Shown here piece by piece: positions 16,151-26,700 of a DNA stretch of 64,000 nt. The stretch's first letter is position 1. Every line of letters starts with the position of its first letter. Under the pieces are notes generated by a model. The model was not told the origin of the DNA. It did no database searches and was given only the letters and a program-made list of their open reading frames with translations. A program made the translations under genes and the position numbers. The stretch is taken from contig NZ_CP154840.1 in the NCBI RefSeq assembly GCF_047301505.1, positions 930,001 through 994,000 of the forward strand, read 5' to 3'. The stretch is from Lysinibacillus_B sp031181585. Lineage in GTDB: Bacteria; Bacillota; Bacilli; Bacillales_A; Planococcaceae.

Positions 16151-16221
16151 CAAGAAATGAATGGAAAACAGCGAAATAGCAATCTATTTCCTTTTAAATA
16201 AATGAGTAACGGGGGCTTACT

Positions 16222-16947
16222 ATGAGTGTGGCACATTATAAGCGAGTAGTAATTAAATTAAGCGGCGAAGCATTAGCAGGAGATGCAGGGTTTGGATTAT
16301 CGCCGGAAATTATCAAATCTGTTGCTGAAGAAGTAAAAGAAGTTGTAGACCTTGGTGTCGAAGTTGCGGTCGTAGTAGGCGGCGGTAATATCTGGCGCGG
16401 CAAAGTAGGCAGTGAAATGGGCATGGAACGTGCTTCTGCCGACTACATGGGAATGCTTGCAACAGTAATGAATTCTTTGGCGTTACAAGATGCATTGGAG
16501 AAGCTGGACATTGAAACACGTGTACAGTCATCCATCGTCATGACACAAGTGGCAGAGCCTTATATTCGCCGTAAAGCTGTACGTCATTTAGAGAAAAAGC
16601 GCGTGGTGATTTTCGCCGCAGGGACAGGTAACCCATTCTTCTCAACAGATACGACAGCTGCATTACGTGCTGCAGAAATTAGTGCAGATGCAATTTTAAT
16701 GGCGAAAAATAATGTAGACGGTGTTTACTCTGCAGATCCACGAGTAGATTCTTCTGCAATTAAGTATGACACACTCACTTATTTAGACGTTATTCAACAA
16801 GGATTACAAGTAATGGATTCAACAGCTTCAACACTATGTATGGATAATGATATTCCATTAGTTGTATTCTCCATTATGGAAAAAGGCAATATTAAACGCG
16901 CTGTTATGGGCGAAAAAATTGGAACTGTTGTTAGGAGGAATTCATAA
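16222..16947 (+). CDS. pyrH: UMP kinase
   Basis: Hexameric amino-acid-kinase-fold enzyme that makes UDP from UMP; feedback-controlled by UTP/GTP in bacteria. The 241-residue protein shows KLSGEALAGDAGFG at the N-terminus, VVVGGGNIWRG near residues 50-62, the nucleotide-binding AAGTGNPFFSTDTTA (about 133-148) and KNNVDGVYSADPR near 160. GGGGG lies about 9 bases before the ATG. The stop codon shares one base with the frr start. Length and motifs normal. Confidence 0.97.
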   Translation: MSVAHYKRVVIKLSGEALAGDAGFGLSPEIIKSVAEEVKEVVDLGVEVAVVVGGGNIWRGKVGSEMGMERASADYMGMLATVMNSLALQDALEKLDIETRVQSSIVMTQVAEPYIRRKAVRHLEKKRVVIFAAGTGNPFFSTDTTAALRAAEISADAILMAKNNVDGVYSADPRVDSSAIKYDTLTYLDVIQQGLQVMDSTASTLCMDNDIPLVVFSIMEKGNIKRAVMGEKIGTVVRRNS

Positions 16948-17504
16948 TGACGAAACAAGTATTAGATCAAGCAAAAGAAAGAATGACAAAATCATTGGCT
17001 GCATTCAGTCGTGAACTAGCATCTATCCGTGCTGGCCGTGCTAGTGCATCCCTGCTGGACCGTATTACAGTTGATTACTATGGGGCACCAACACCAATCA
17101 ATCAACTTGCTGGTGTATCTGTACCAGAAGCGCGTCTTCTTGTGATAACACCTTATGATAAAACAATTCTAGGTGAAATTGAGAAGGCCATTATGAAATC
17201 AGATATCGGTATTACACCGACAAATGATGGTAATGTCATCCGCCTTGCGATTCCTGCATTAACAGAGGACCGTCGTAAGGAGCTTGTAAAAGTAGTGAAA
17301 AAAGAAGCAGAAGAAGCAAAAGTTGCAGTACGTAACGTGCGTCGTGATGCAAACGATGATCTGAAAAAATTGGAGAAAAACGGCGAAATCACAGAAGATG
17401 ATCTACGTGGTTACGGAGATGATATCCAAAAATTAACAGATGAGTACATTGCAAAAGTGGACGAGACAGCAAAAGAAAAAGAAAAAGAAATTTTATCAGT
17501 GTAA
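16947..17504 (+). CDS. frr: Ribosome recycling factor
   Basis: RRF splits post-termination ribosomes with EF-G. The 185-residue product has the expected two-domain sequence: FSRELASIRAGRAS in the long helix bundle, domain II with YYGAPTPINQLA and VITPYDK, and the C-terminal helix block VRNVRRDANDDLKKLEK. The ATG overlaps pyrH by one base, and GGAGG in the pyrH tail serves as its ribosome site, so the two are translationally linked. Nothing unusual. Confidence 0.98.
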   Translation: MTKQVLDQAKERMTKSLAAFSRELASIRAGRASASLLDRITVDYYGAPTPINQLAGVSVPEARLLVITPYDKTILGEIEKAIMKSDIGITPTNDGNVIRLAIPALTEDRRKELVKVVKKEAEEAKVAVRNVRRDANDDLKKLEKNGEITEDDLRGYGDDIQKLTDEYIAKVDETAKEKEKEILSV

Positions 17505-17566
17505 CTGCATAGACTTTACTGGGTATGTAAGTACGTATCAAACAGTCTAGAACTTTTCATGGATTA

Positions 17567-17593
17567 AGACGTCCTAAACTCAGGGCGTCTTTT
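17567..17593 (+). terminator. frr terminator
   Basis: AGACGTCC (17567-17574) pairs with GGGCGTCT (17583-17590) with one G-T pair, loop of 8 bases, then TTTT. Ends the pyrH-frr unit before uppS. Confidence 0.75.
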
Positions 17594-17674
17594 CTATCGT
17601 TAGGTGAAAAGGTTACACAAGGGGATATACATAAATACAGCGCCATTTTGATTCATGTAACATTGAAGAAAAAA

Positions 17675-17703
17675 GGGACACACCTAGCCGTTTTTGATAT
17701 GAT
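17675..17703 (+). promoter_or_regulatory. Probable promoter of the uppS operon
   Basis: GGGACA (17675-17680) and TATGAT (17698-17703) are spaced by 17 bases, 40 bases before the uppS ATG and downstream of the frr terminator. The -10 is good, the -35 moderate. Confidence 0.5.
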
Positions 17704-17743
17704 AGACTTGCAGTCCTAATGTGAAGCAGTTGGAGGAGTTACG

Positions 17744-18535
17744 ATGTTTAACAAGCTATTTGGCAAAAAAACACATAAAAAGAATACGATGAATCAGCAA
17801 AAGGGCTTAGTTAATGATGAATGTATCCCTTCACATATTGCAATTATTATGGACGGGAACGGTCGTTGGGCAAAAAAACGTGCCATGCCACGTATAAAAG
17901 GGCATCATGAGGGGATGAATACCGTAAAAAAAGTGACTCGTTATGCGAGTAAGATTGGTATTCAAGTATTAACTCTTTATGCATTTTCCACAGAAAACTG
18001 GAAACGGCCAAAAACGGAAGTTGAATTTTTAATGAGCTTGCCAGGACAATTCTTAAATTCCTTTTTACCGGAATTGATGGAATTGAATATCCGGGTTCAA
18101 ATGATTGGAGATAAAGCGGTGCTGCCTGTACATACGCAAAAAGCGCTTGATGCTGCTATGGAGGCAACAAAAGACAATACAGGACTGATTTTGAACTTTG
18201 CGATGAATTATGGCAGCCGGGATGAAATAGTAAGAGCGATGAAAACAATGATGGCAGAGGTGCAGGCCGGGACGCTTACGATGGAAGATATAACTGAAGA
18301 GCGGGTAACCGATTATTTAATGACAGCAGAGCTCCCTGAACCGGATTTGTTAATTCGCACGAGTGGAGAAGTCCGCTTGAGCAATTTTATGCTTTGGCAG
18401 CTTGCCTATACGGAGTTTTGGTTTACTGATACATTATGGCCTGATTTTGATGAGGCATGTCTTCAAGAGGCTGTTGATGTATATCAGAACCGGAATCGCC
18501 GGTATGGGGGGCTGAAAGGAGAAGGAACAGAGTGA
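17744..18535 (+). CDS. uppS: Undecaprenyl pyrophosphate synthase (isoprenyl transferase)
   Basis: Makes the C55 lipid carrier for peptidoglycan and wall polymer synthesis from FPP and IPP. The 263 residues show the cis-prenyltransferase motifs: HIAIIMDGNGRWA with catalytic D37, GHHEGM, LYAFSTENWKRP, NFAMNYGSRDEI, and the C-terminal LIRTSGEVRLSNFMLWQLAY block followed by FTDTLWPDF. The first ~27 residues are a variable basic extension. GGAGG precedes the ATG. It overlaps cdsA by 4 bases, starting a lipid/envelope operon. Confidence 0.97.
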   Translation: MFNKLFGKKTHKKNTMNQQKGLVNDECIPSHIAIIMDGNGRWAKKRAMPRIKGHHEGMNTVKKVTRYASKIGIQVLTLYAFSTENWKRPKTEVEFLMSLPGQFLNSFLPELMELNIRVQMIGDKAVLPVHTQKALDAAMEATKDNTGLILNFAMNYGSRDEIVRAMKTMMAEVQAGTLTMEDITEERVTDYLMTAELPEPDLLIRTSGEVRLSNFMLWQLAYTEFWFTDTLWPDFDEACLQEAVDVYQNRNRRYGGLKGEGTE

Positions 18536-19326
18536 AAACACGAATCATAACGGGAGTCGTAGCAGCAGCTCTTTTTATCCCGTTTGTCATATATGGAAAA
18601 CTGCCGTTTACGCTGTTAGTTTATGCGCTTGCGGCAGTTGGCATATATGAAATATTACGCATGAAAAAACTGCCGATTTTCTCAGTGCCGGGCATCCTAG
18701 GCCTACTTGCCACTTTTGTTTTAATGATGCCTGATGGTTGGGAAGAGCAGATCCAGGCGTGGACAACCTATTCGAAACTAGAATTATTATTTATTGCAGC
18801 AGTATTACTGCTAGTCTACTCTGTCATAGTGAAAAATCACTTCACTTTCGATGATGCAGCCTTCGTTATCTTGAGCACCCTTTATGTTGGAATAGGTTTT
18901 TATTATTTAATTGAGACGCGCGGCGCTGGTCTAGAGTACATTGTTTTTGCTCTGCTGATTGTGTGGACGACGGATTCAGGTGCCTATTTCACGGGGCGAA
19001 GCTTTGGTAAACGGAAGTTATGGCCGGACATTTCCCCGAATAAAACAGTAGAAGGATTTGTAGGAGGGATCGTAATTGCTGTTGTAGCAGCAATTATTAT
19101 GCAATTTATTACGCCGTTTAATATTTCTTGGACAGGCCTCATCATTGTAGCGGTCGTCAGCTCGGTGTTTGGACAGATGGGAGATTTGGTGGAATCAGCC
19201 ATCAAACGCCATTATGATGTAAAAGACTCAGGTACAATCCTACCTGGTCATGGCGGTATTTTAGACCGCTTTGATAGTCTTTTATTTGTTTTACCATTAT
19301 TGAACTTACTGCATTTTGTTAGCTAA
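18532..19326 (+). CDS. cdsA: Phosphatidate cytidylyltransferase
   Basis: Membrane enzyme making CDP-diacylglycerol from phosphatidate and CTP. The 264-residue protein is hydrophobic with about eight membrane segments, and the CDP-diglyceride synthetase signature is clear near the C-terminus: SFGKRKLWPDISPNKTVEGF, then KDSGTILPGHGGILDRFDS with the conserved Asp/Asp. Start GTG/ATG overlap with uppS (GTGA) indicates coupling; GGAGAAGGA in the uppS end serves as ribosome site. Normal length. Confidence 0.97.
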   Translation: MKTRIITGVVAAALFIPFVIYGKLPFTLLVYALAAVGIYEILRMKKLPIFSVPGILGLLATFVLMMPDGWEEQIQAWTTYSKLELLFIAAVLLLVYSVIVKNHFTFDDAAFVILSTLYVGIGFYYLIETRGAGLEYIVFALLIVWTTDSGAYFTGRSFGKRKLWPDISPNKTVEGFVGGIVIAVVAAIIMQFITPFNISWTGLIIVAVVSSVFGQMGDLVESAIKRHYDVKDSGTILPGHGGILDRFDSLLFVLPLLNLLHFVS

Positions 19327-19343
19327 TAAAGGAGTCCTCCGTA

Positions 19344-20489
19344 ATGAAGAAAATTAGTTTGCTTGGTGCAACAGGCTCCATCGGTTTGCAGACGATTGAT
19401 ATTATCGCCGAAAACCGGGAAGCATTTCAGCTCGTTGCATTCTCATCAGGAAGAAATATTGAAAAAACAAGAGAAATCATTTTACAGTTGAGCCCCGAAC
19501 TTGTTTCCGTACAAGAAGAGACTGATGCACATGCGTTATCCAAAGAGTTCCCGCATGTGCAATTTACATACGGAACAAAAGGCTTGGTGGAAGTTGCTAC
19601 TCATCCAGATACAACGGTACTGCTGAACGCAGTACTTGGAAGTGTCGGTTTGGAATCTACTTTAGCAGCGATTCGTATGGGCAAAACTCTCGCAATTGCA
19701 AACAAGGAGACGCTTGTAACAGCCGGTCACCTTGTCATGACAGAGGCAAAGAAGTATGACGTAGCTATTCTACCAGTGGATAGCGAGCATTCTGCTCTTT
19801 ACCAATCAATGAATGGAGAAAATCCAAAAGCAATTGAACGCTTAATTCTTACGGCTTCAGGCGGTTCTTTCCGTGACCGGACACGGACGGAGTTAGAAGG
19901 GGTGACAGTGAAGGATGCACTCAATCACCCGAACTGGGCGATGGGCGCGAAAATTACAATCGACTCGGCGACAATGATGAACAAAGGTCTAGAAGTCATT
20001 GAAGCTCATGTATTATTCGATATGCCATATGACCGTATCGATGTACTTTTACACCGGGAAAGCATTATTCACTCGATGGTTGAATATCATGATACAAGTG
20101 TTATGGCACAGCTGGGTACTCCGGACATGCGTGTGCCAATCCAATATGCGTTGACTTTCCCTGACCGGATTCCGCTCATTGGAGGAAAGCGATTGAATTT
20201 AGCTGAAATTGGTAAGCTGCATTTCGAGGAAGCCGATTTTGACCGCTACCGTGCACTGAAGCTTGCATATGATGCAGGGCGTGCAGGCGGGACGATGCTG
20301 ACAGCAATGAATGCGGCAAATGAGGCGGCTGTTGCGCTATTCCTTCAGGAAAAAATAACATTCTTACAAATTGAAGAGTGTATTGAACGTATAATGGATA
20401 CACATGAAAATATTCTGCTGCCGGATTTGGAAACGATTTTACATGTGGATAGCGAGACGAGAAAAAGCGTACAGAACATGGTAAAATAA
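19344..20489 (+). CDS. dxr: 1-deoxy-D-xylulose 5-phosphate reductoisomerase
   Basis: Converts DXP to MEP with NADPH, the first committed step of the non-mevalonate isoprenoid pathway, feeding UppS upstream. The 381 residues show the N-terminal NADP-binding loop LLGATGSIGLQTIDI, the NKETLV block, the catalytic metal and substrate region LPVDSEHSALYQ, ASGGSFRD, and LNHPNWAMGAKITIDSATMMNKG. AAAGGAG precedes the ATG. Eighteen bases after cdsA and 36 before rseP, as in B. subtilis. Intact. Confidence 0.98.
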   Translation: MKKISLLGATGSIGLQTIDIIAENREAFQLVAFSSGRNIEKTREIILQLSPELVSVQEETDAHALSKEFPHVQFTYGTKGLVEVATHPDTTVLLNAVLGSVGLESTLAAIRMGKTLAIANKETLVTAGHLVMTEAKKYDVAILPVDSEHSALYQSMNGENPKAIERLILTASGGSFRDRTRTELEGVTVKDALNHPNWAMGAKITIDSATMMNKGLEVIEAHVLFDMPYDRIDVLLHRESIIHSMVEYHDTSVMAQLGTPDMRVPIQYALTFPDRIPLIGGKRLNLAEIGKLHFEEADFDRYRALKLAYDAGRAGGTMLTAMNAANEAAVALFLQEKITFLQIEECIERIMDTHENILLPDLETILHVDSETRKSVQNMVK

Positions 20490-20525
20490 AATCGTACAGG
20501 AATTTGCTCGTGAAGGTGGGAAAGT

Positions 20526-21800
20526 ATGCAAACAATTATTGCATTTATAATCATTTTTGGCTCGCTCGTATTCTTTCATGAGCTGGGGCACTTTATTTTC
20601 GCAAAGCGTGCAGGTATTATGGTTCGCGAATTTGCGATCGGGATGGGGCCGAAAATCTTCAGTATGACGAAGGGCGATACACTCTATACAATCCGCTTAC
20701 TTCCAATTGGAGGATATGTAAGGATGGCAGGAGAGGACTTCGATTCGGTCGAGCTTCAGCCAGGATATCGTGTAGCGCTTGTCACAAACGAAGACAATGT
20801 TGTTGAAAAAATCATTTTAAATCAAAACAACCATCACCCGAATGTGGTGTTTTTAGAGGTAGAGCGCGCAGATTTAAATAAGGAACTATGGATCGAAGGG
20901 TATGACGAGGATGACGAGAGTGAGGAACAGCGTCTCATTCGTTATCAAGTATCGCGGACAGCTGTAATAGTGGAAAATGGCAAGGAAACAATTATTGCCC
21001 CATACGATCGACAATTTGATTCAAAAACAGTGGGTCAGCGTGCAATGGCGATCTTTGCGGGTCCGTTATTTAACTTTATCCTGGCGTTTTTCATTTTTAT
21101 CCTTATCGGCTTATTCCAAGGGGTTCCTACGTATGAGCCGGTTATTACACAAGTAACAGATGATGGTCCTGCGAGAGCAGCTGGAATGCAGGACGGTGAC
21201 TATGTGAAATCGATAAATGGCACACAAATTACTACATGGCAGGAATTGTCCGAGACAATTAGCCGTAATCCAGGAAACCGCCTTGAGTTTGTAGTAGAAC
21301 GAGAAGGACAAGCCGTACCGTTAGCGATTACACCGAAAACGGTTGAGTCAGAAGAAGGCAAGGTCGGCCAAATCGGTGTCCTTTATGAAACTCCGTATGA
21401 GAAAGCACCGCTCCAAGCTATTCCTAACGCTGCTGAAAATACCTATACGTGGACAGTACAGATTGTAAAAATGCTCGGCAAACTAGTAACAGGGCAATTT
21501 TCCATTGATGACTTGTCCGGTCCTGTAGGAATTTATAAAAATACAGAAGAAGTGGCGAAGTACGGCATCTATAATCTGATGCACTGGGCAGCAGTCCTGA
21601 GCATTAACCTTGGAATCATGAATCTCCTTCCTCTGCCAGCATTAGACGGCGGACGCCTTCTGTTCTTCGGTTTTGAAGCAGTACGCGGCCGACCGGTGAA
21701 TCGTGAAAAAGAGGGGCTTATCCATTTTGTAGGCATCGTTCTTTTAATGATCTTGATGGTTGTGGTAACATGGAACGATATTCAACGATTCTTCTTCTAA
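20526..21800 (+). CDS. rseP: Site-2 intramembrane zinc protease RseP (RasP)
   Basis: Cuts membrane-embedded anti-sigma factors and signal-peptide remnants; in B. subtilis RasP acts on RsiW and FtsL. The 424 residues carry the HELGH metal site (H18, E19, H22) in the first membrane segment, a PDZ domain near 200-280 (DDGPARAAGMQDGDYVKSING), and the third metal ligand in the membrane motif ALDGG (D374). Final membrane segment at about 400-420. A charged insert near residues 90-140 is typical for Bacillales. A terminator follows. Confidence 0.96.
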   Translation: MQTIIAFIIIFGSLVFFHELGHFIFAKRAGIMVREFAIGMGPKIFSMTKGDTLYTIRLLPIGGYVRMAGEDFDSVELQPGYRVALVTNEDNVVEKIILNQNNHHPNVVFLEVERADLNKELWIEGYDEDDESEEQRLIRYQVSRTAVIVENGKETIIAPYDRQFDSKTVGQRAMAIFAGPLFNFILAFFIFILIGLFQGVPTYEPVITQVTDDGPARAAGMQDGDYVKSINGTQITTWQELSETISRNPGNRLEFVVEREGQAVPLAITPKTVESEEGKVGQIGVLYETPYEKAPLQAIPNAAENTYTWTVQIVKMLGKLVTGQFSIDDLSGPVGIYKNTEEVAKYGIYNLMHWAAVLSINLGIMNLLPLPALDGGRLLFFGFEAVRGRPVNREKEGLIHFVGIVLLMILMVVVTWNDIQRFFF

Positions 21801-21821
21801 TTAATTTTTAAATGAATGTAG

Positions 21822-21853
21822 AGGGTTTCGGGCTCTTTGTCCGAGGTCCTTTT
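21822..21853 (+). terminator. Terminator after rseP
   Basis: AGGGTTTCGGG (21822-21832) can pair over 11 positions, four of them G-T, with TCCGAGGTCCT (21840-21850), loop 7 bases, then TTTT. Ends the uppS-cdsA-dxr-rseP operon. Confidence 0.6.
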
Positions 21854-21859
21854 CTTCTG

Positions 21860-21900
21860 GCTTTGGGCGCTCTTGTGTTAATAACAGTAGCGTCCAAAGC
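21860..21900 (+). other. Hairpin in the proS 5' region
   Basis: GCTTTGGGCGCT (21860-21871) pairs with AGCGTCCAAAGC (21889-21900), 12 positions with one G-T, around a 17-base loop. It is followed by A/T-rich sequence without a run of T, and lies 50 bases before proS. It lacks the T-box sequence (a conserved TGGNACCGCG-type block), so ordinary tRNA-sensing control is not supported. Confidence 0.6.
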
Positions 21901-21949
21901 TAAATTTGATTATGCTTAAGTTATAAAACATAAAAGGTGGAACAACTTT

Positions 21950-23656
21950 ATGAAACAAAGTCTAACTTTCATACCAACACTTCGTGAAGTGCCGGCTGAT
22001 GCGGAAGTGAAATCACATCAATTGCTTCTTCGTGCAGGATTTATTCGTCAGAATGCATCCGGTATTTATTCATACTTACCACTGGCGCGCAAAGTGCTGG
22101 CAAAAATTGAACAAGTAATCCGCGAAGAATTAGAAGCAGTAAACGCACAGGAGTTACTAATGCCAGCAATGCAGTCGGCAGAGCTTTGGCAAGAGTCAGG
22201 CCGTTGGGAAAAATACGGTCCGGAATTAATGCGCTTTAAAGATCGTCATAACCGTGACTTTGCTCTAGGACCAACACATGAAGAAGTAGTTACGACACTA
22301 GTTCGTGACGAAATTAAATCATATAAAAAATTACCATTAACACTTTATCAAATTCAAACAAAGTTCCGTGATGAAAAACGCCCGCGATTCGGCTTACTTC
22401 GCGGCCGTGAATTTATTATGAAGGATGCTTATTCATTCCATGCAACGCGTGAGAGCCTGGATGCTACATATGAAGATATGTATCGTGCGTATTCAAATAT
22501 TTTTACACGCCTTGGTTTGAACTTCCGTGCAGTAATCGCGGATGCAGGTTCTATTGGTGGTAAAGGAACGCATGAATTCATGGTTCTTTCTGAAATTGGT
22601 GAAGATACGATCGCTTACTCGGATTCTTCTGATTATGCAGCAAATATTGAAATGGCAGAAGTAGTAGTAGATTATAAAGCGAGTGATGCTGCCATGAAGG
22701 AATTAGAAAAAGTAGCAACACCAGAGGTAAAAACAATCGAAGAAGTGTCAAACTTCTTAGAAACATCTGCTGACAACTGCATCAAATCCCTTGTCTTCAA
22801 AATTGATGAGGAATTAGTTGTTGTACTGGCACGTGGAGACCATGAAATCAATGATATTAAATTGAAGAATGCTCTAGGTGCAGATTCTGTTGAATTAGCA
22901 GAAGAGGCAGAGATTAAAGAATTACTTGGCTGCACAATCGGGTCAATTGGGCCTGTGAAGTTGCCGGTAAACGTAAAAGTTATAGCAGACAATGCAATTA
23001 AATCAATCCGTAATGGTGTGGCAGGAGCAAATGAAGACGGCTTCCACTTCGTGAATGTAAATCCTGAACGCGATTTTGCGATTAATTCTTATGAAGATAT
23101 CCGTTTCATTCAAGAGGGTGATCCATCGCCGGATGGACAAGGGATCATCAAGTTTGCAGAAGGTATCGAAGTAGGTCATATCTTCAAGCTGGGTACGACG
23201 TATTCTGCAAAAATGAATGCAACGTTCTTGGATGAAAACGGCAAAGCACAGCCATTTATTATGGGTTGCTACGGAATTGGAGTCTCCCGTATCCTGGCAG
23301 CCGTTGCAGAACACTTCCAAGATGAAAAAGGATTCGTATGGCCGAAGCAATTGGCCCCGTATGACGTACACCTAGTACCGGTTAATACAAAGGACGAAGC
23401 GCAAGTACAACTTGCTGATGAGTTATACGGCTTATTGAAATCGTTCCGTTACGCTGTCCTATATGATGACCGTGCCGAGCGTGCAGGTGTAAAATTTGCT
23501 GATGCCGATTTAATCGGGCTGCCAGTACGCATAACGGTGGGCAAGAAAGCAGCAGAAGGCTTAGTCGAAGTGAAATTCCGTCACTCAGGCGAAACGTTCG
23601 AATGGGCAAAAGAAGAAGTCTTCGATCGACTGAACGAATTCTTCAGCATGAACTAA
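21950..23656 (+). CDS. proS: Prolyl-tRNA synthetase
   Basis: Class II synthetase, bacterial-type with an editing insertion. The 568 residues show motif 2 (FRDEKRPRFGLLRGREFIMKD split here as FRDEKRPRFG and LLRGREFIMKDAYSF), the YbaK-like insertion domain between about residues 225 and 405 (KSLVFKIDEELVVVLARGDHE), motif 3 (GCYGIGVSRILAA) and the C-terminal anticodon domain (YDDRAERAGVKFADADLIGLP). AGGTGG lies 9 bases before the ATG. Gene order rseP-proS-polC is conserved in Bacillales. Intact. Confidence 0.98.
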   Translation: MKQSLTFIPTLREVPADAEVKSHQLLLRAGFIRQNASGIYSYLPLARKVLAKIEQVIREELEAVNAQELLMPAMQSAELWQESGRWEKYGPELMRFKDRHNRDFALGPTHEEVVTTLVRDEIKSYKKLPLTLYQIQTKFRDEKRPRFGLLRGREFIMKDAYSFHATRESLDATYEDMYRAYSNIFTRLGLNFRAVIADAGSIGGKGTHEFMVLSEIGEDTIAYSDSSDYAANIEMAEVVVDYKASDAAMKELEKVATPEVKTIEEVSNFLETSADNCIKSLVFKIDEELVVVLARGDHEINDIKLKNALGADSVELAEEAEIKELLGCTIGSIGPVKLPVNVKVIADNAIKSIRNGVAGANEDGFHFVNVNPERDFAINSYEDIRFIQEGDPSPDGQGIIKFAEGIEVGHIFKLGTTYSAKMNATFLDENGKAQPFIMGCYGIGVSRILAAVAEHFQDEKGFVWPKQLAPYDVHLVPVNTKDEAQVQLADELYGLLKSFRYAVLYDDRAERAGVKFADADLIGLPVRITVGKKAAEGLVEVKFRHSGETFEWAKEEVFDRLNEFFSMN

Positions 23657-23728
23657 TAGAAAGAAAAAAAGGGGGGAAGCATGCGATGTGTGCTTTCCTT
23701 TCTTTTTCAAAATAAGGAGGGGGAAATT

Positions 23729-26700
23729 GTGACCCAAGAGGCTAAAGAGCGCTTTCAATTGCTGCTCCAACAGCTTGAACTGACAGATGATGTGTATATG
23801 TCGTTTTTTGAAGGTGGGGAACTATCCCGAATGACCGTTCATAAGAAAAGACGAGTATGGCAGTTTGGCATTATAGTCGAACAAATTCTTCCGTACCAAG
23901 TTTATCAATTGATGCAGCTCAGAATGGCGGAGAAGTTTGCTCATATTGCTCAAGCGTCATTATCAGTAGAGGCTCGCACACCACAAGTGACAGAACAGCT
24001 TGTACATGATTACTGGCTGGCTGTTATTGATGCAATCGATGATATGTCACCGCCGCTGCGCAATCAGCTTGTAAAGCAGATTCCAATATGGACGGGTAAT
24101 AAAATTGTTGCAAATGTCGAGCATGATATCCAGCACATGCAATTGAAGGCCAAATATGCAGAACGTATTACCCAAGAATATCAAGCATTAGGTTTTCCGC
24201 AAATGCCAATCGACTTTCAGCTGGTAGATCCAAGCGAAGAAATGCTTGCCATGCAAGAAGCATTTTATGAGCAGCGCAGACAGGAAGAGGAGCGGTTCTC
24301 GCAGCAGGCGCTTGAAGACTTCAAACGTCGTGAAAAAGAGAAGGCTGAAAATCCAGCAGGTGTGCTTCAGGATCGTCCTTTCCAATTAGGTGGGGCAATT
24401 AAAAACCCAGAAGTGGCTGAGATTCGTTCAATTGTGGAAGAAGAAGGCTCCATCATTCTTGAAGGCTTTGTATTTGCAAGCGAGATTAAAATTTTGAAAA
24501 GCGGCCGGGCATTACTAGAGTTTAAAATGACAGACTACACGGATTCTATGCTCATCAAAATGTTCTCACGCGGAGACGATGATGTAGCGATGATGGAACA
24601 ATTGAAAAAAGGCATGTGGGTACGTGTACGCGGCTCTATTCAGTTCGATTCATTCGCCCGAGATATGGTTATGATGGCACGCGATATTAATGAAATTAAA
24701 AAAGAGTCACGGAAAGATTTAGCTCCTGAAGGCCAAAAACGAGTAGAATTGCACATGCATAGCCCAATGAGCCAGATGGATGCTGTGACACCAATTGATA
24801 AGCTGATTGGACAGGCAGCAAAGTGGGGGCATCCTGCTGTTGCTATTACGGATCATGCAGTCGTTCAGGCATTCCCGGATGCGTATGCAGCGGGGAAAAA
24901 GAACGGCATTAAGGTCATTTATGGGATGGAAGCAAATCTAGTAGACGATGGTGCACCAATTGCTTATGCCGAGCAGCATACTGCCCTTGAAGATGCAACC
25001 TATGTTGTATTCGACGTGGAAACAACTGGTTTCTCCAATGTTTATGATACGATTATCGAGCTTGCAGCCGTCAAAATTCAAAACGGCCAAATAGTAGACA
25101 GGTTCGAGCGTTTTGCAAATCCACATCGAAAATTAACAGCAAAAATTATTGAACTTACTCATATTACAGATGATATGCTCGTCGGCCAGCCTGATATTGA
25201 GCAGGTCATTACCGAATTTCATGATTTTATCGGTGACGCCATTGTCGTTGCCCACAACGCTTCCTTTGACCTTGGTTTCTTATATGTAGCGTATAAGAAG
25301 GCAGGCATTGAGGGCGTAGAACATCCGGCTATTGATACGGTTGAACTGTCGCGTCTTGTGAACCCGGGGCAGAAGGCTCATAATCTGAAAGCATTGACGA
25401 AAAAATACAATATTGAACTTTCACAGCATCACCGTGCAATCTATGATACAGAGGCTACAGGTGAGCTGCTGCTTCATCTTATGAAGCAGGCGACCGAGCT
25501 GGGTATTGCTTATCATGATGAATTCAATGGCCATGTAGGCGGCGCGGATGGATATAAGCAGGCACGTCCAAGCCACTGTACAATTTTAGCGGTAGATAAC
25601 GACGGATTGAAAAATTTATTCAAGCTCGTTTCTATTGCTCATACACAGACATATTACCGCGTGCCCCGCATTCGTCGTTCTGATTTGAAGAAACTCCGCC
25701 AAGGATTAATTGTCGGTTCAGGCTGTTCAAATGGTGAACTATTTGAAGTGATGATGAACAAGACACCGGAAGAAGCTGAAAAGGTGGCACGCTTCTATGA
25801 TTACATTGAAGTGCATCCAAAACCGGTATATTCACCATTAATTGATAGAGGCGTCGTGCATGACGAATGGAATCTCGAAGATATTATCCGCCGCCTTGTA
25901 AAGCTTGGGAAGAAGCTCGATATACCAGTTTGTGCAACAGGGAATGTGCATTATTTAGACGAGACAGACCATAAGTTCCGGCAAATATTGATTGGTTCAA
26001 TGGGTGGGGCGAATCCGCTCAATCGAAGCCCGCTTCCAAAAGTACATTTCCGAACAACTGATGAAATGCTGCAGGAATTTGAATTTTTAGGTCCGGATCT
26101 TGCAAAAGAAATCGTTGTAACGAATACACGGAAGGTTGCGGATATGATTGGTGATGTCAAACCGATTAAAGATGATCTTTATACACCGAAAATTGAAGGC
26201 TCTGATGATGAAGTAACGAACCTTACGTATGAAATGGCACACCGTATTTATGGTGAGGAACTTCCGGAAATTGTACAGGCACGGATTGAAAAAGAGCTAA
26301 AGTCTATTCTGGGACATGGATTCGGTGTAATCTATCTGATTTCCGCCAAACTTGTAAAAAAATCATTGGCAGATGGTTATCTAGTGGGTTCCCGTGGTTC
26401 GGTTGGTTCCTCTCTTGTCGCGACATTTATGGAAATTACCGAAGTGAATCCATTACCGCCGCATTATGTCTGCCCAAGTTGTAAGCATTCGGAATTCATT
26501 GCAGACGGATCGGTCGCATCGGGTTATGACTTGCCGAACAAAGATTGTGAAAAATGCGGAACTCCGTATAAAAAAGATGGTCAGGACATCCCGTTTGAAA
26601 CATTCTTAGGGTTTAAAGGAGATAAAGTACCGGATATTGATTTGAACTTCTCTGGTGAATATCAGCCGCAAGCCCATAATTATACGAAAGTATTATTCGG

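Noticed and set aside
21801..21949. T-box riboswitch before proS
   Set aside because: No T-box sequence, specifier loop or antiterminator was found; only a plain hairpin is present.
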